From a bacterium (GTDB lineage: Bacteria > Gemmatimonadota > Gemmatimonadetes > Gemmatimonadales > Gemmatimonadaceae): a DNA stretch of 64,000 bases. Of this stretch, positions 1 to 7,493 are shown piece by piece. The notes beneath the pieces are model-generated. The model was not told where the DNA came from. It saw only the letters and a list, made by a program, of their open reading frames with translations, and made no database searches. The stretch is from NCBI GenBank assembly GCA_027484025.1, contig JAIXTI010000081.1, positions 62,001 through 126,000 of the forward strand, in the 5' to 3' direction. A program made the position numbers and the translations under genes. Each line of letters begins with the position of its first letter. Position 1 is the stretch's first letter.

Positions 1-126
1 TCTCGGCACTGGCGTTGGTACGTCGGCGTCGCCGGACGCTCTAAACGATTCGTTGAAAGGGGCAGCGGCGCGAACTGAAACCGCTCGCTGTGATGGCAAA
101 ACCCTGACGACGCCTAGTCGAGTATC

Positions 127-173
127 AAAGAGGGGCGGAAGCTCTCAGCATCGCTGAGCTTCCGCCCCTCTTT
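127..173. terminator. Strong bidirectional hairpin terminator
   Basis: A perfect 18-bp inverted repeat (arms 127-144 and 156-173, loop of 11 bases) has an A-run at its left edge and a T-run at its right edge, so it can act on both strands. It lies about 75 bp beyond the stop codon of the minus-strand gene at 247-720 and would also end any plus-strand transcript entering from the left. Nothing else recognisable lies in bases 1-246. Confidence 0.85.
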
Positions 174-246
174 CGTGCGTGTTCGTGGGCCACAGTCGCG
201 GGCCGTGGACATCAGCGCCGCAACACGAGCGTCTGGAACGAGCCGA

Positions 247-720
247 TCAACCCGCAGGCGGATTCCACTGAAAGTTCGACGCATGATGGTGCACGATGAG
301 CCACGTGTCACCCTCGCGATGCAGGACGAACGTCCGTCTCGCGAACGAGAGCGGTTCCTTGATCGGAGTGGGAGGCACATCGCGCAGGTGCGCCGTGACA
401 ATGGCCATGTCCCCGAACATCTGCGCTGTCACGGCAGCCGGTGTAATGGTGATCGGCCCTGACCTGCGACCGAATATTGCCGCAAACGCCTCCCGAATCT
501 GCGGCTTCCCCGTCAGCCGATACGGTGCATCACCCACGGGCATGAATAGCGTCGCCTCCTCGGCGAAGGTACTCACCATGAGGTCGAGATCTGCCGTTTC
601 GTTCGCCCGAATGAACGTGCGAACCGTTGCCAACGCTCCGCCCTCGTCGGCCGCCGGCTGCGCGTGAAGGGTGGGCGCCAGGAGCAAGCCACTGAGGAGC
701 ACCGCATGCAGTAGGCGCAT
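247..720 (-). CDS. Exported SnoaL/NTF2-like protein
   Basis: The 157-residue product starts with a clear signal peptide (hydrophobic stretch LLHAVLLSGLLLAPTLHA, cleavage near residue 20). The rest has the layout of SnoaL/DUF4440 NTF2-like folds: an early helix with the phrase VRTFIRANETADLDLMVSTF, then a GDMAIVTAH strand and the final strand DTWLIVHHHASNF. Such domains bind small ligands or act as isomerases or hydrolases, and the substrate cannot be told. The ATG at 720 is chosen because it opens the signal peptide, although the frame continues upstream. It is transcribed towards the terminator at 127-173. Confidence 0.7.
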   Translation of the reverse strand: MRLLHAVLLSGLLLAPTLHAQPAADEGGALATVRTFIRANETADLDLMVSTFAEEATLFMPVGDAPYRLTGKPQIREAFAAIFGRRSGPITITPAAVTAQMFGDMAIVTAHLRDVPPTPIKEPLSFARRTFVLHREGDTWLIVHHHASNFQWNPPAG

Positions 721-901
721 CTGCAACTCCGCGCGTCTGAAGGTTGGGTTGGTCGCACCGTCTATGGCCACTAACCTTACGCCCACCCACAGTGTGCGCC
801 AGCACGAGACGCGCGATCGCGCTGTATTCTCCAGCGACCCCGATCGTAGTGCCCTTGCCTATGCGCGACCGGTGTTCTGAGTCCACGTATATCCTCTCGT
901 C

Positions 902-1828
902 ATGCCTGACCTCCTGCACCGCCTCCTCCGGGTCGGCGCGATCGCCATCACTGTGGCCTGCTCCGGTGCCGCGTCCTCCACGGCCACGATCGCCCCGACG
1001 CCAAGCGATGTCGACGCTGACGGGGTGCAGATGCTCTTCCCCTCGGCACCGGGTGCGTCGTTCCGCCTCGGGACCAGCGATCCGAATCGCACCGCGCGGC
1101 TCGTGATCGAAAAGGGAACGACCGCGACCGCCGGCGTAGACGGTGGTATTCGCTTCTGGAATCTGCCGTCGTATCCGCTCGAGTACTCGAGCGGCGGCAC
1201 CGGTGTCACGAGCCGCCTGCACATTCAGGCGAGCGACGCCGCGCAGCAGTTCACTTGGCGCACGCAGCGTGGCTTTCTCGCCGCGCCCACCGATCTCAAG
1301 AACCAGGAGTTCACGATCTACGCGCGGGTGCATGGCCTCACCGATCTGGCGCGCGCGATGCTTACCATGAAGGTGCGCGGCGGCGGACACAGTGCGAACA
1401 ACGGAGATCTCGCATCGTGTGTCATGATCACCGTCGCCCCGGCCACGGCGCCGGGCGGGCCCACACGCTTCGGCAAGGAGCTCGTGCACCCCGACTACGA
1501 CTACGTGCGGCTCACGCCGCGCTTCGACGCGTCACTCGTCGAGAATCAGTGGCTCGGCATCAAGATGGTGAGCTGGAACGATCCGACCGACAGCACGCGG
1601 GTGGTGAATCGCCTCTATCTCGACACCGACCCATTCGATCGGGCCAGTGGTCGGCCGCGCAACGGCTGGCGCTTGTACAGCGAATACATCGATGTGGCTG
1701 GCAAGAGCTCCGGACGCTACAACACCGTCGTGAACTGGGGTGGATGGCAGACCACGATGCGCCTCGACGGTTACCGCAGCGTCGACTTCGCGCTGCTCTC
1801 GGCGCGGGAGATCGTGCCACCGCGATAA
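902..1828 (+). CDS. Lipoprotein of unknown function, lectin-fold-like
   Basis: The 308-residue protein has a short signal sequence ending in a lipobox-like VACSG (Cys about residue 20), so it is probably lipid-anchored. No catalytic motif is recognised. The alternating beta-rich pattern and repeated aromatic and glycine-rich strands (NGWRLYSEYIDV, VVNWGGWQTTMRLDG) resemble concanavalin-like or polysaccharide-lyase-like beta-sandwiches; this is inference. It is divergent from the NTF2-like gene. No attC site is visible on either side, so cassette origin cannot be shown. Confidence 0.6.
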   Translation: MPDLLHRLLRVGAIAITVACSGAASSTATIAPTPSDVDADGVQMLFPSAPGASFRLGTSDPNRTARLVIEKGTTATAGVDGGIRFWNLPSYPLEYSSGGTGVTSRLHIQASDAAQQFTWRTQRGFLAAPTDLKNQEFTIYARVHGLTDLARAMLTMKVRGGGHSANNGDLASCVMITVAPATAPGGPTRFGKELVHPDYDYVRLTPRFDASLVENQWLGIKMVSWNDPTDSTRVVNRLYLDTDPFDRASGRPRNGWRLYSEYIDVAGKSSGRYNTVVNWGGWQTTMRLDGYRSVDFALLSAREIVPPR

Positions 1829-2190
1829 CAAGGTGCGACATCGACGCGGAGGGCATTCGCTTGGCCATCGTTCTCCGGCGCTATCGTCACCGGGCGAGAC
1901 GCGCCTCCTGACTACGATGCGGCGCGGCGCTGCTGCCGAGGCTCCTGATCGTCAGACTCGTGCCGCCAGTCGTCGCCCAGAACGGCGAGTGTATTCCATC
2001 GTTTTAGCGAAATAGAAGCAACCACCCCTCGGGGTCTATCGGCAGCCGGCGGCAGACTGTCGCACGGGAATAGTGGTTATGACAAAACGAGAAGACGCGT
2101 AAAGCTGGCTGACAAACGCTTGCATCCATGGGAAGTCTCACGAAGTCCGCTCAGCGAAGTTGCGGCGGCACAACCGGTACGTCCGCCCGC
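1829..2190. other. Intergenic stretch, no gene recognised
   Basis: About 360 bp between two convergent genes. Frames on both strands are short and lack coding character. A phrase near 2110-2130 (gacaaacgcttgca) weakly recalls the left end of the attC sites further right but has no matching right arm, so no site is called. Confidence 0.5.
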
Positions 2191-3540
2191 TCACCGCGTC
2201 GCACGCCCGATCAGTCGGTACAGGTCCGCGTAAATCGAATTCCAGCCACCGGCATCCTCCTCCGACCGTCGACCGGGATGTGTCCAGCTGGCGTAGCGCA
2301 CCACCACCGTGCGTGTCTCAGGGTACACGAGCAACCACTGGCCCCAGCTGCCCGAATGGTACACCACCTGCGCCGGCCCCCGCGTGCGCGGCGGATCCAC
2401 GCGGCCGCCGGTCTCGGCGTACCAGCGCGGCATCCCCGACGCGAAGCTGCCGCTCCCGATGGCCGTATCCAGCACCATTTTGAATTGCGACGTGGTGAGG
2501 GTGCGCGCGCCGGAGTCGGGCACCAGGCGGCGCAGCGCGGCGCGCAGCGGCGCCGAAGCCGCGGTGGCCTCTACACGTGCGAGCCAGGCGGCGTCGAGAG
2601 TCACGTGGTCGTCTCCCGCCCAGCCCCAGCTGGCCGCGAAGCCGTGCGGGGCGAGCGGCAGCCCGCTGGCACCGTTGATGTGGGTGAGCGTGTCGATCAC
2701 CGCGCGTGACAGGAGGCGCTGCCCGTGCCACTCGCCGCCGTCCAACACCAGTTGTCCGAGCGCGGCGAGGTCGCGCGCCCGCAGGCGCACGCGCGAGTAC
2801 GCGTAGTTGCTGCCGCGCGCGTCCACATCCCACGACCACTGGCCGATGCACAGCGGCCGGAACAGCCGCGCTTCCAGCAGTCGCGCCAACGGCTGCCCCG
2901 CGCGTGCCTCAGTCACCAGCCCCATCAATTGCGCGCCCACATTGTTGTAGCGAAACACCGTGCCCGCCGGCTCGGCCATCGGTTGCGTCGTGACGAAGGC
3001 ACGCACATCGGGCTGCCCGACGAACTGCGCCTCACCTCGCGCGGCGGCAATACCGCTGGTGTGCGACATGAGCATGCGTAGCGTCACCGGCGCCTTGTCC
3101 TCGGCGGTGAACTCGGGGAACAGTGTGCGCAGCGGCAGGTCGAGCGACGGCAGACGCCCGTCGTCGAGCATCAGGCCCACGCCCAGCGATGCCACCGCCT
3201 TGGTGACCGACTGGGGATTCCACACCGTGTCACGGAACGATGGATGCCGCCAGTGATGCACCACGCGCCCGTCGCGCACGATGACCAGTTCATCCGTCAG
3301 CGACGCCTCGGCCACGCGCTGAATGGAATCGATCGTGGCGCGCGGGATGCCAGTGGATTCGGGCGTCGCGTTCGGTAATCCGGAACAGCTGGCGGGCGCC
3401 CCCGCGATCGTCTCCGGCCCGATACGGCCGTAGTCGTAGCCTCGTTTGCCGCAGGCGCCGAGTAACGCCGAGGCCGCGATCAGCAGCAGGGCGGCGTGGC
3501 GTGGAGCGCCGGCTCGGCGGGATGAGATGGAGAGCGTCAT
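2191..3540 (-). CDS. Serine hydrolase, class C beta-lactamase/esterase family lipoprotein
   Basis: A 449-residue member of the beta-lactamase-related serine hydrolase family (class C/DD-peptidase/esterase fold). The SxxK nucleophile motif SVTK lies at residues 111-114, the YxN motif as YNN in VFRYNNVG about residue 200, and the third motif as HSG in VYHSGSWGQW near residue 400. The N-terminus has a signal peptide with lipobox ALLGAC (Cys30), so it is likely membrane-anchored on the periplasmic side. Such enzymes cleave amide or ester bonds and activity on beta-lactams cannot be assumed. The ATG at 3540 opens the signal peptide. A decayed attC lies about 100 bp upstream. Confidence 0.85.
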   Translation of the reverse strand: MTLSISSRRAGAPRHAALLLIAASALLGACGKRGYDYGRIGPETIAGAPASCSGLPNATPESTGIPRATIDSIQRVAEASLTDELVIVRDGRVVHHWRHPSFRDTVWNPQSVTKAVASLGVGLMLDDGRLPSLDLPLRTLFPEFTAEDKAPVTLRMLMSHTSGIAAARGEAQFVGQPDVRAFVTTQPMAEPAGTVFRYNNVGAQLMGLVTEARAGQPLARLLEARLFRPLCIGQWSWDVDARGSNYAYSRVRLRARDLAALGQLVLDGGEWHGQRLLSRAVIDTLTHINGASGLPLAPHGFAASWGWAGDDHVTLDAAWLARVEATAASAPLRAALRRLVPDSGARTLTTSQFKMVLDTAIGSGSFASGMPRWYAETGGRVDPPRTRGPAQVVYHSGSWGQWLLVYPETRTVVVRYASWTHPGRRSEEDAGGWNSIYADLYRLIGRATR

Positions 3541-3636
3541 TGGCCGTCCAACGTGAGAGTCGTGCTGGAAGCGCTGCGGCAGCGCTGGCTGACGAAGGTC
3601 CGTGACGAGCGAACGTCGAAATTGGTTGAGCACCTG

Positions 3637-3790
3637 ACGATTGAGTTCGCTGCAAGGCCCTTCGATAAGTTGTGGTCAGTGAGGGCCCGCGAAAAGGCCA
3701 CAATGGTTGAAGGCACTGTCAAGCGCAACGCCTCGTTGCGCGTGCGGCGCGCCATCCGAAATGCGCCGTCAGCAGCAGTCCGTCGTTATG
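3637..3790 (-). repeat. Decayed integron attC site(s)
   Basis: Bases 3637-3743 line up with the intact sites at 21853 and 28647: a left arm gttcgctgcaaggcccttcg, a central gtcagtgagggc...aaaaggcc stem and a right arm ttgaaggcactgtcaagcgc. The terminal cores are mutated (CCTGACG and GTTGCGC). Directly to the right, 3762-3790 carries a second right-half arm (gccgtcagcagcagtccgtc) ending in GTTATG, without a matching left half. The stop codon of the neighbouring gene lies in this second core. I read this as two fused, inactivated attC remnants. Confidence 0.6.
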
Positions 3791-4157
3791 TCGCGGCGTC
3801 ACGATTGACGAAGGTGCCATCGTCATAGGCCACGAGGAACTGCTGTAGATGAAGAAGGGCCCGCCCCTGTGGACGGCTGATCGGCACCTCGATATCCCGA
3901 ACCGATCCTACGGCGATCAGCGCGTCCAACACCGCAAAATCCTGCCCGCCGATCAAGGTCACAAACCCCTGCTCCCAGTCACTAGGATCGTAGCTCGCCA
4001 AGCGTCCTGCCAGCCCGTCGACATCGCGCATGGCGAGCCACAGGGTGGGCATCGCCGGTGTCCGCTCCGCGACCTCTCGCAGGTGGGTGGCAATCTCCTG
4101 AAGCGCGGCAACTCCAGTCGCGACGACCGCGGCGAATCCGACGGGTAAATGCATCAT
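3786..4157 (-). CDS. Hypothetical cassette protein, 123 residues
   Basis: Not recognised. The product begins MMHLPVGFAAVVATG and has helical segments, an acidic middle part and the conserved-looking phrase DWEQGFVTLIGGQDFAVLD. There is no signal peptide or catalytic motif. Its stop codon TAA is formed by bases inside a GTTATG attC-type core at its 3' end, a geometry also seen in the genes ending at 31031 and 27991, and a half attC lies just upstream. Small size, unknown function and these borders point to a relic integron cassette gene. The double ATG at 4157 is preferred; the frame continues upstream into the attC remnant. Confidence 0.6.
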   Translation of the reverse strand: MMHLPVGFAAVVATGVAALQEIATHLREVAERTPAMPTLWLAMRDVDGLAGRLASYDPSDWEQGFVTLIGGQDFAVLDALIAVGSVRDIEVPISRPQGRALLHLQQFLVAYDDGTFVNRDAAT

Positions 4158-4167
4158 CTCAGTTTGG

Positions 4168-4210
4168 CGATACACCGTCTTGCGTTCTGCTGCAGCGCTC
4201 AAAACAAGAT
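4168..4210 (-). repeat. Half attC remnant
   Basis: The phrase gtcttgcgttctgctgcag with following gcgctcaaaacaagatgcg matches the left arm of the intact sites at 26122 and 28647. The matching right arm and the terminal AAC core are absent: the expected ataacg reads acaccg. It separates two small genes and is best read as a truncated site. Confidence 0.55.
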
Positions 4211-4411
4211 GCGCCGCATCACCGCATCGTCATCCCACTCCGTCGGGCGTTCGACTTCCAGCTCGATCTGTGTTGGCGGGCTCACGTGCGTGCAGGCGGC
4301 GAAGAAGCGGTGGAGATCTTCCCATGCCCGTTGCACGCCGCGCCGACGAAACGCATGCCCGAAGCCAGTGGATTTACTTGGGTGATAGGAGACGAATTCT
4401 GCGGTACGCAT
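4199..4411 (-). CDS. Small hypothetical cassette protein, 70 residues
   Basis: Not recognised. The 70-residue product is basic in its first half (HAFRRRGVQRAWEDLHRFF) and acidic in its second (EVERPTEWDDDAV). The reading frame ends inside the half attC at 4168-4210 and starts about 70 bp left of another half attC (4478-4510), so it sits exactly where a cassette gene would. Codon use is unremarkable and no ribosome site is clear. It may be a real cassette gene or a chance frame. Confidence 0.4.
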   Translation of the reverse strand: MRTAEFVSYHPSKSTGFGHAFRRRGVQRAWEDLHRFFAACTHVSPPTQIELEVERPTEWDDDAVMRRILF

Positions 4412-4477
4412 TGTCAGTGGGTCAGTCGGTCCGATCGATCGTGTTCACTGGTGACGATGTTAGCGACAGCGTCGCGA

Positions 4478-4510
4478 CGCCGGACTGCAGCAAGCAGCGT
4501 TAGGCAGGGT
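4478..4510 (-). repeat. Half attC remnant with GTTAGGC core
   Basis: The sequence ctgcagcaagcagcgttaggc matches the right arm and GTTAGGC core of intact attC sites such as the one ending at 21965. No left arm is found at the usual distance. Confidence 0.5.
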
Positions 4511-4529
4511 TTCCGTCCTACTCTGCGTG

Positions 4530-4943
4530 CTATCTGCCGGAGCGTTCGGCGCTCAAGGTCCCGACGAGCCGCAGCCGCACGCTTCGTTGCCCATCTGCTC
4601 TCGTCGGATCACTCGGGGATTGCGTCGTCTCGGTGGCCAGGACTTTTACCGTCACCAACACCGTCGAGTCGTCACGGCCTGCGACGCTCCGGGGCTGGAC
4701 GCGGCACCCCGACGAGGTGGCGCCAGGACTTGGTGTCTCCATCGTCCGACACGTGCCGATGAAGCGCTCAAGACGTCCGTTGGGGCTAATCTCGAATGAC
4801 CCAGTCACATCGGCCAATCCGGGGAGTGCCCCCGAGAATCGGTAGGATCCCGATGGCGCTGGTGACCGCGACGGTCCAGCGTGTGCGCACGCCGCCGTCG
4901 CGACCACGAACGCCAGAGCCAATCTTTGCGCTATCGATGCCAC
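4530..4943 (-). CDS. Small lipoprotein of unknown function
   Basis: A 137-residue protein with a signal sequence ending AFVVATAACAHAG (lipobox-like, Cys about residue 19). The mature part is beta-rich, with the phrases GSYRFSGALPGLADVTGSFEI and SVRLRLVGTLSAERSGR at the end; no family is recognised. The GTG start at 4943 is chosen because a GGGGGA ribosome site stands 5-8 bases upstream and because it opens the signal peptide. The gene stops about 20 bp right of a half attC, consistent with a cassette relic. Confidence 0.6.
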   Translation of the reverse strand: MASIAQRLALAFVVATAACAHAGPSRSPAPSGSYRFSGALPGLADVTGSFEISPNGRLERFIGTCRTMETPSPGATSSGCRVQPRSVAGRDDSTVLVTVKVLATETTQSPSDPTRADGQRSVRLRLVGTLSAERSGR

Positions 4944-5030
4944 GTGTCCCCCTTTCTCGATTGTCGAATGTATACGGACCGTATTCACATCACACAGATC
5001 CGCTTGACTGACTGCCATCTAGATGCCGCA

Positions 5031-6524
5031 CTACCAGCGCGACCAGAGCAGGAGTGTGCCGCACGGCGAACCCCCAAAAGCGAACTGAAACGGTAGAGTG
5101 GCGGGCGTATAGAACTCGGCGGCGCCGATCGTGGCGGGCTCGATGGAGTCCAGATTCAGTGGTGCCGCGTCGAGGCTCCCGTCGAAGATCACGCGTATCG
5201 GGCACTGCGGCTGCGAAAAGCTGATGCTCCCACGACTCGAGACCAGCGTCCGACGGCCGGTGTCGGCGATGCGCATCCCGGGGATTCGGCTGGTGAGGAA
5301 ATTCAGGATGTTTACGCCTTCGGCCTTTGCAAAGTCATCCTGCGTCAGGAACCTGCCGAATCCCATCTTCCGCCTTTCTTCGAAGGCCGCGAGGTTGGGC
5401 CCGAGCCGCGTGCGCGCCATCGCGTTCGCGCGCACCTGCACGGTATCCAGCACCAGCGCGCGCACCAGCGCCACCACCTGCGCCACGGTGTCGCCGGGCA
5501 CGAGGTCGACCGGCTGCTGTCGCGGCGCGTACCCGAGCGCCTGCACGGCGAGCGTCCACGTGCCGGTGGGTGTGGCCGCGAGCAGGAAGCGCCCCGCACT
5601 GTCGGTGCGTGTCTCGAGCCCGGTCGCACTCAACCCGACGATGGCGTTGGCGAGCGGACGTCCATCATCTGTCTGCACCGTGCCGCGCACCCCACCCGCG
5701 CCACGCAGCACGATGTCCACCAGACCACTGTCTTCCGGTGTCTGCGGGCTACTCGGCGATGTCACCACCGTGTCCGCACGCCCAAGCACCATGTCGCGCG
5801 ACACAATGCCGGTGGCCGACGACGTGAACGTGGTGACGCCGCTCGCCCCTTCGGCGCCCACCGCGCGCAGCCGTACGGTGGTCTCGGTGGGCACGCCGCA
5901 CAGCACGTAACGGCCGTTGTCGTCCACCGGCACGTCGGTGGTCACGATCGTGCGTTCGACACGCCCCGTCTCGACCCGCAGGTCCGGCCACTGCGCCGTC
6001 ACCTGTCCGGCGCTGAGCGGCAGCTCGCTGCCCGTCGCTGCTGCGCGCGACGACGCGCTGGTCCGCACGGCCCGCCGCACCGTGCCGAACAGATAGCCGG
6101 TGCCCGGGGTGGCCGCGCTCCCGCACACACGCGCCACGAGTGTGTTGACCGACGGCACCGCCGCGCGCACGGTCACGCCCCTCCCGCCGCGCACCGTGAA
6201 CGGCACCGCGACGCTGCCCACACCGAGCGTATCGAGGCGTGCGTGGCGCGCCGTGAGCACCCACGGCCCGGCCGGCAGGCTGTCCACCCGCGCGCGTCCG
6301 CGCGCATCGAGGGTGGCGTCGTGCACGCGCGTCGTATTGATCACCGACACGAGTCGCACGCTCGCCCCCGCGAGCGGCAAGCGTGTGCTGCCATCCACAC
6401 CCGTGATGTCCACGCGCCCGGGACGCCCCGGCAACGCGGACGCTTGCGCGTGCACACGCGCAGCGCCGAGCATGCTCACGCACGCGACCATGGCGGCGAC
6501 GAGGAACTGCTTCCGATGCGTCAT
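5031..6524 (-). CDS. Carboxypeptidase regulatory-like domain protein with plug-like C-terminus
   Basis: A 497-residue exported protein: signal peptide (FLVAAMVACVSMLGAARVHA), several Ig-like carboxypeptidase-regulatory repeats (phrases DSAGRFLLAATPTGTWTLAVQALGYAPR and DDNGRYVLCGVPTETTVRL), then a segment VNILNFLTSRIPGMRI...QCPIRVIFDG that resembles the TonB-receptor plug without a following beta-barrel. Proteins of this layout are common in Gemmatimonadota and Bacteroidota; they sit in the periplasm or outer membrane and their roles are mostly unknown. The ATG at 6524 follows an in-frame GTG. A relative with the same design is at 17897-20338. Confidence 0.75.
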   Translation of the reverse strand: MTHRKQFLVAAMVACVSMLGAARVHAQASALPGRPGRVDITGVDGSTRLPLAGASVRLVSVINTTRVHDATLDARGRARVDSLPAGPWVLTARHARLDTLGVGSVAVPFTVRGGRGVTVRAAVPSVNTLVARVCGSAATPGTGYLFGTVRRAVRTSASSRAAATGSELPLSAGQVTAQWPDLRVETGRVERTIVTTDVPVDDNGRYVLCGVPTETTVRLRAVGAEGASGVTTFTSSATGIVSRDMVLGRADTVVTSPSSPQTPEDSGLVDIVLRGAGGVRGTVQTDDGRPLANAIVGLSATGLETRTDSAGRFLLAATPTGTWTLAVQALGYAPRQQPVDLVPGDTVAQVVALVRALVLDTVQVRANAMARTRLGPNLAAFEERRKMGFGRFLTQDDFAKAEGVNILNFLTSRIPGMRIADTGRRTLVSSRGSISFSQPQCPIRVIFDGSLDAAPLNLDSIEPATIGAAEFYTPATLPFQFAFGGSPCGTLLLWSRW

Positions 6525-7007
6525 CACTGGCGATTCTCCATTTATACCGATGCGTTCGAGCTACTTGCGAGCTGTCCAGCACACGAGTGCCCCGCAGTCC
6601 ATGGTGAAGCGCTGGAACCGCGGCGGCGCCAAGGTCTTGCATTGTCGTTCTCCCCGCCGAGCACGTCGTCGAGATCGCTCTCGGGAGAGGCATTGCCATC
6701 GGGCTGGGCCGATTGCCTATGGAGCATACGGCTGGATCACCGGCCTCGCCAGCGCCTCGGGCCGGACGGCGGCCTGCCGTCGATTATGCGCTGGCAACCG
6801 CCGCGAGCCCGAGCAGGTCACCAAGCACCCAAGACGGCGCACTCGCGGGCCATCGCACTGGAACAACGCCGCCCCCAACCGGTGAACGAGCTTGCCAGTT
6901 GGCGGAAATCCGCGTAACACGCCGACGTGCCGCCCCGTGGAGCGCATTTAGGCGAACGCTCGATCGCCTTCGGCCACGCACTCGAGAACTTCGCCGCGGT
7001 AGTCGGC
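6525..7007. other. Intergenic stretch, no gene supported
   Basis: About 480 bp upstream of the minus-strand gene at 5031-6524 and downstream of the cupin gene. Frames present in both strands show no recognisable domain and conflict with one another. I see no attC arms. It may hold a degraded gene, and the promoter of the left-hand gene must lie at its left end. Confidence 0.45.
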
Positions 7008-7325
7008 CTATCGTAAGTCCTCACGCACCGGCGTGAACATGTCGATCACGTCCGTCGACTCGATCGCGAGTGCATGGTGCGGCGTTCCCCCCGGAATGAA
7101 CACGGTCGAACCAGGACCCATCTCGCACACGGTCTCTCCAACGACGAGCTGCAAGTGCCCGCGCACCACCGTCGTGACCTGTTCATGCGGGTGCTCGTGG
7201 CGGGGCAACATCGCGCCGGGCTCGAGGCGTACGCGCATCATCGTGATCCCGGTGCCGTGCATCAAGCGGGCGAAGATCCCGGGCGCGAGTTCGCGCTCCG
7301 GCAACGTGGTGTGGTCGATCAACAT
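7008..7325 (-). CDS. Single-domain cupin protein
   Basis: A 105-residue cupin. Motif 1 appears as PRHEHPHEQVTTVVRG and motif 2 as GSTVFIPGGTPHHALA, giving the expected His/Glu metal ligands. There is no signal peptide, so it is probably cytoplasmic. Such small cupins bind a metal and act as isomerases, dioxygenases or ligand sensors, and the substrate cannot be read. The start at 7325 gives the full first strand. It lies downstream of the large propeller gene with a hairpin between them. Confidence 0.8.
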   Translation of the reverse strand: MLIDHTTLPERELAPGIFARLMHGTGITMMRVRLEPGAMLPRHEHPHEQVTTVVRGHLQLVVGETVCEMGPGSTVFIPGGTPHHALAIESTDVIDMFTPVREDLR

Positions 7326-7420
7326 GGGGAGAGTCTACTGAAGGAGGGACCGGAGGCCGAAAGTGTCCCATTCATGATCCGGTGGCGGATCGCCATCGGA
7401 CCGAAACCATGAGACACCTT

Positions 7421-7447
7421 GGGGAGCCGGCTTATCGTCGGCTCCCC
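7421..7447. terminator. Hairpin, candidate terminator
   Basis: A perfect 9-bp inverted repeat (ggggagccg / cggctcccc, arms 7421-7429 and 7439-7447) lies about 50 bp beyond the stop of the 3.3-kb minus-strand gene. No clear T-run follows in that direction, so it may work only as a pause or RNA-end stabiliser. Confidence 0.5.
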
Positions 7448-7493
7448 GCATCGTCGTACGTCGATGATCGACCGACGAGTGATTACCGATGGC

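Noticed and set aside
36-110. Possible attC beginning at ctctaaacg near the left edge
   Set aside because: No matching right arm or GTTRRRY core could be found.
2100-2165. Weak attC-like phrase gacaaacgcttgca
   Set aside because: Too short a match, and the complementary arm is missing.
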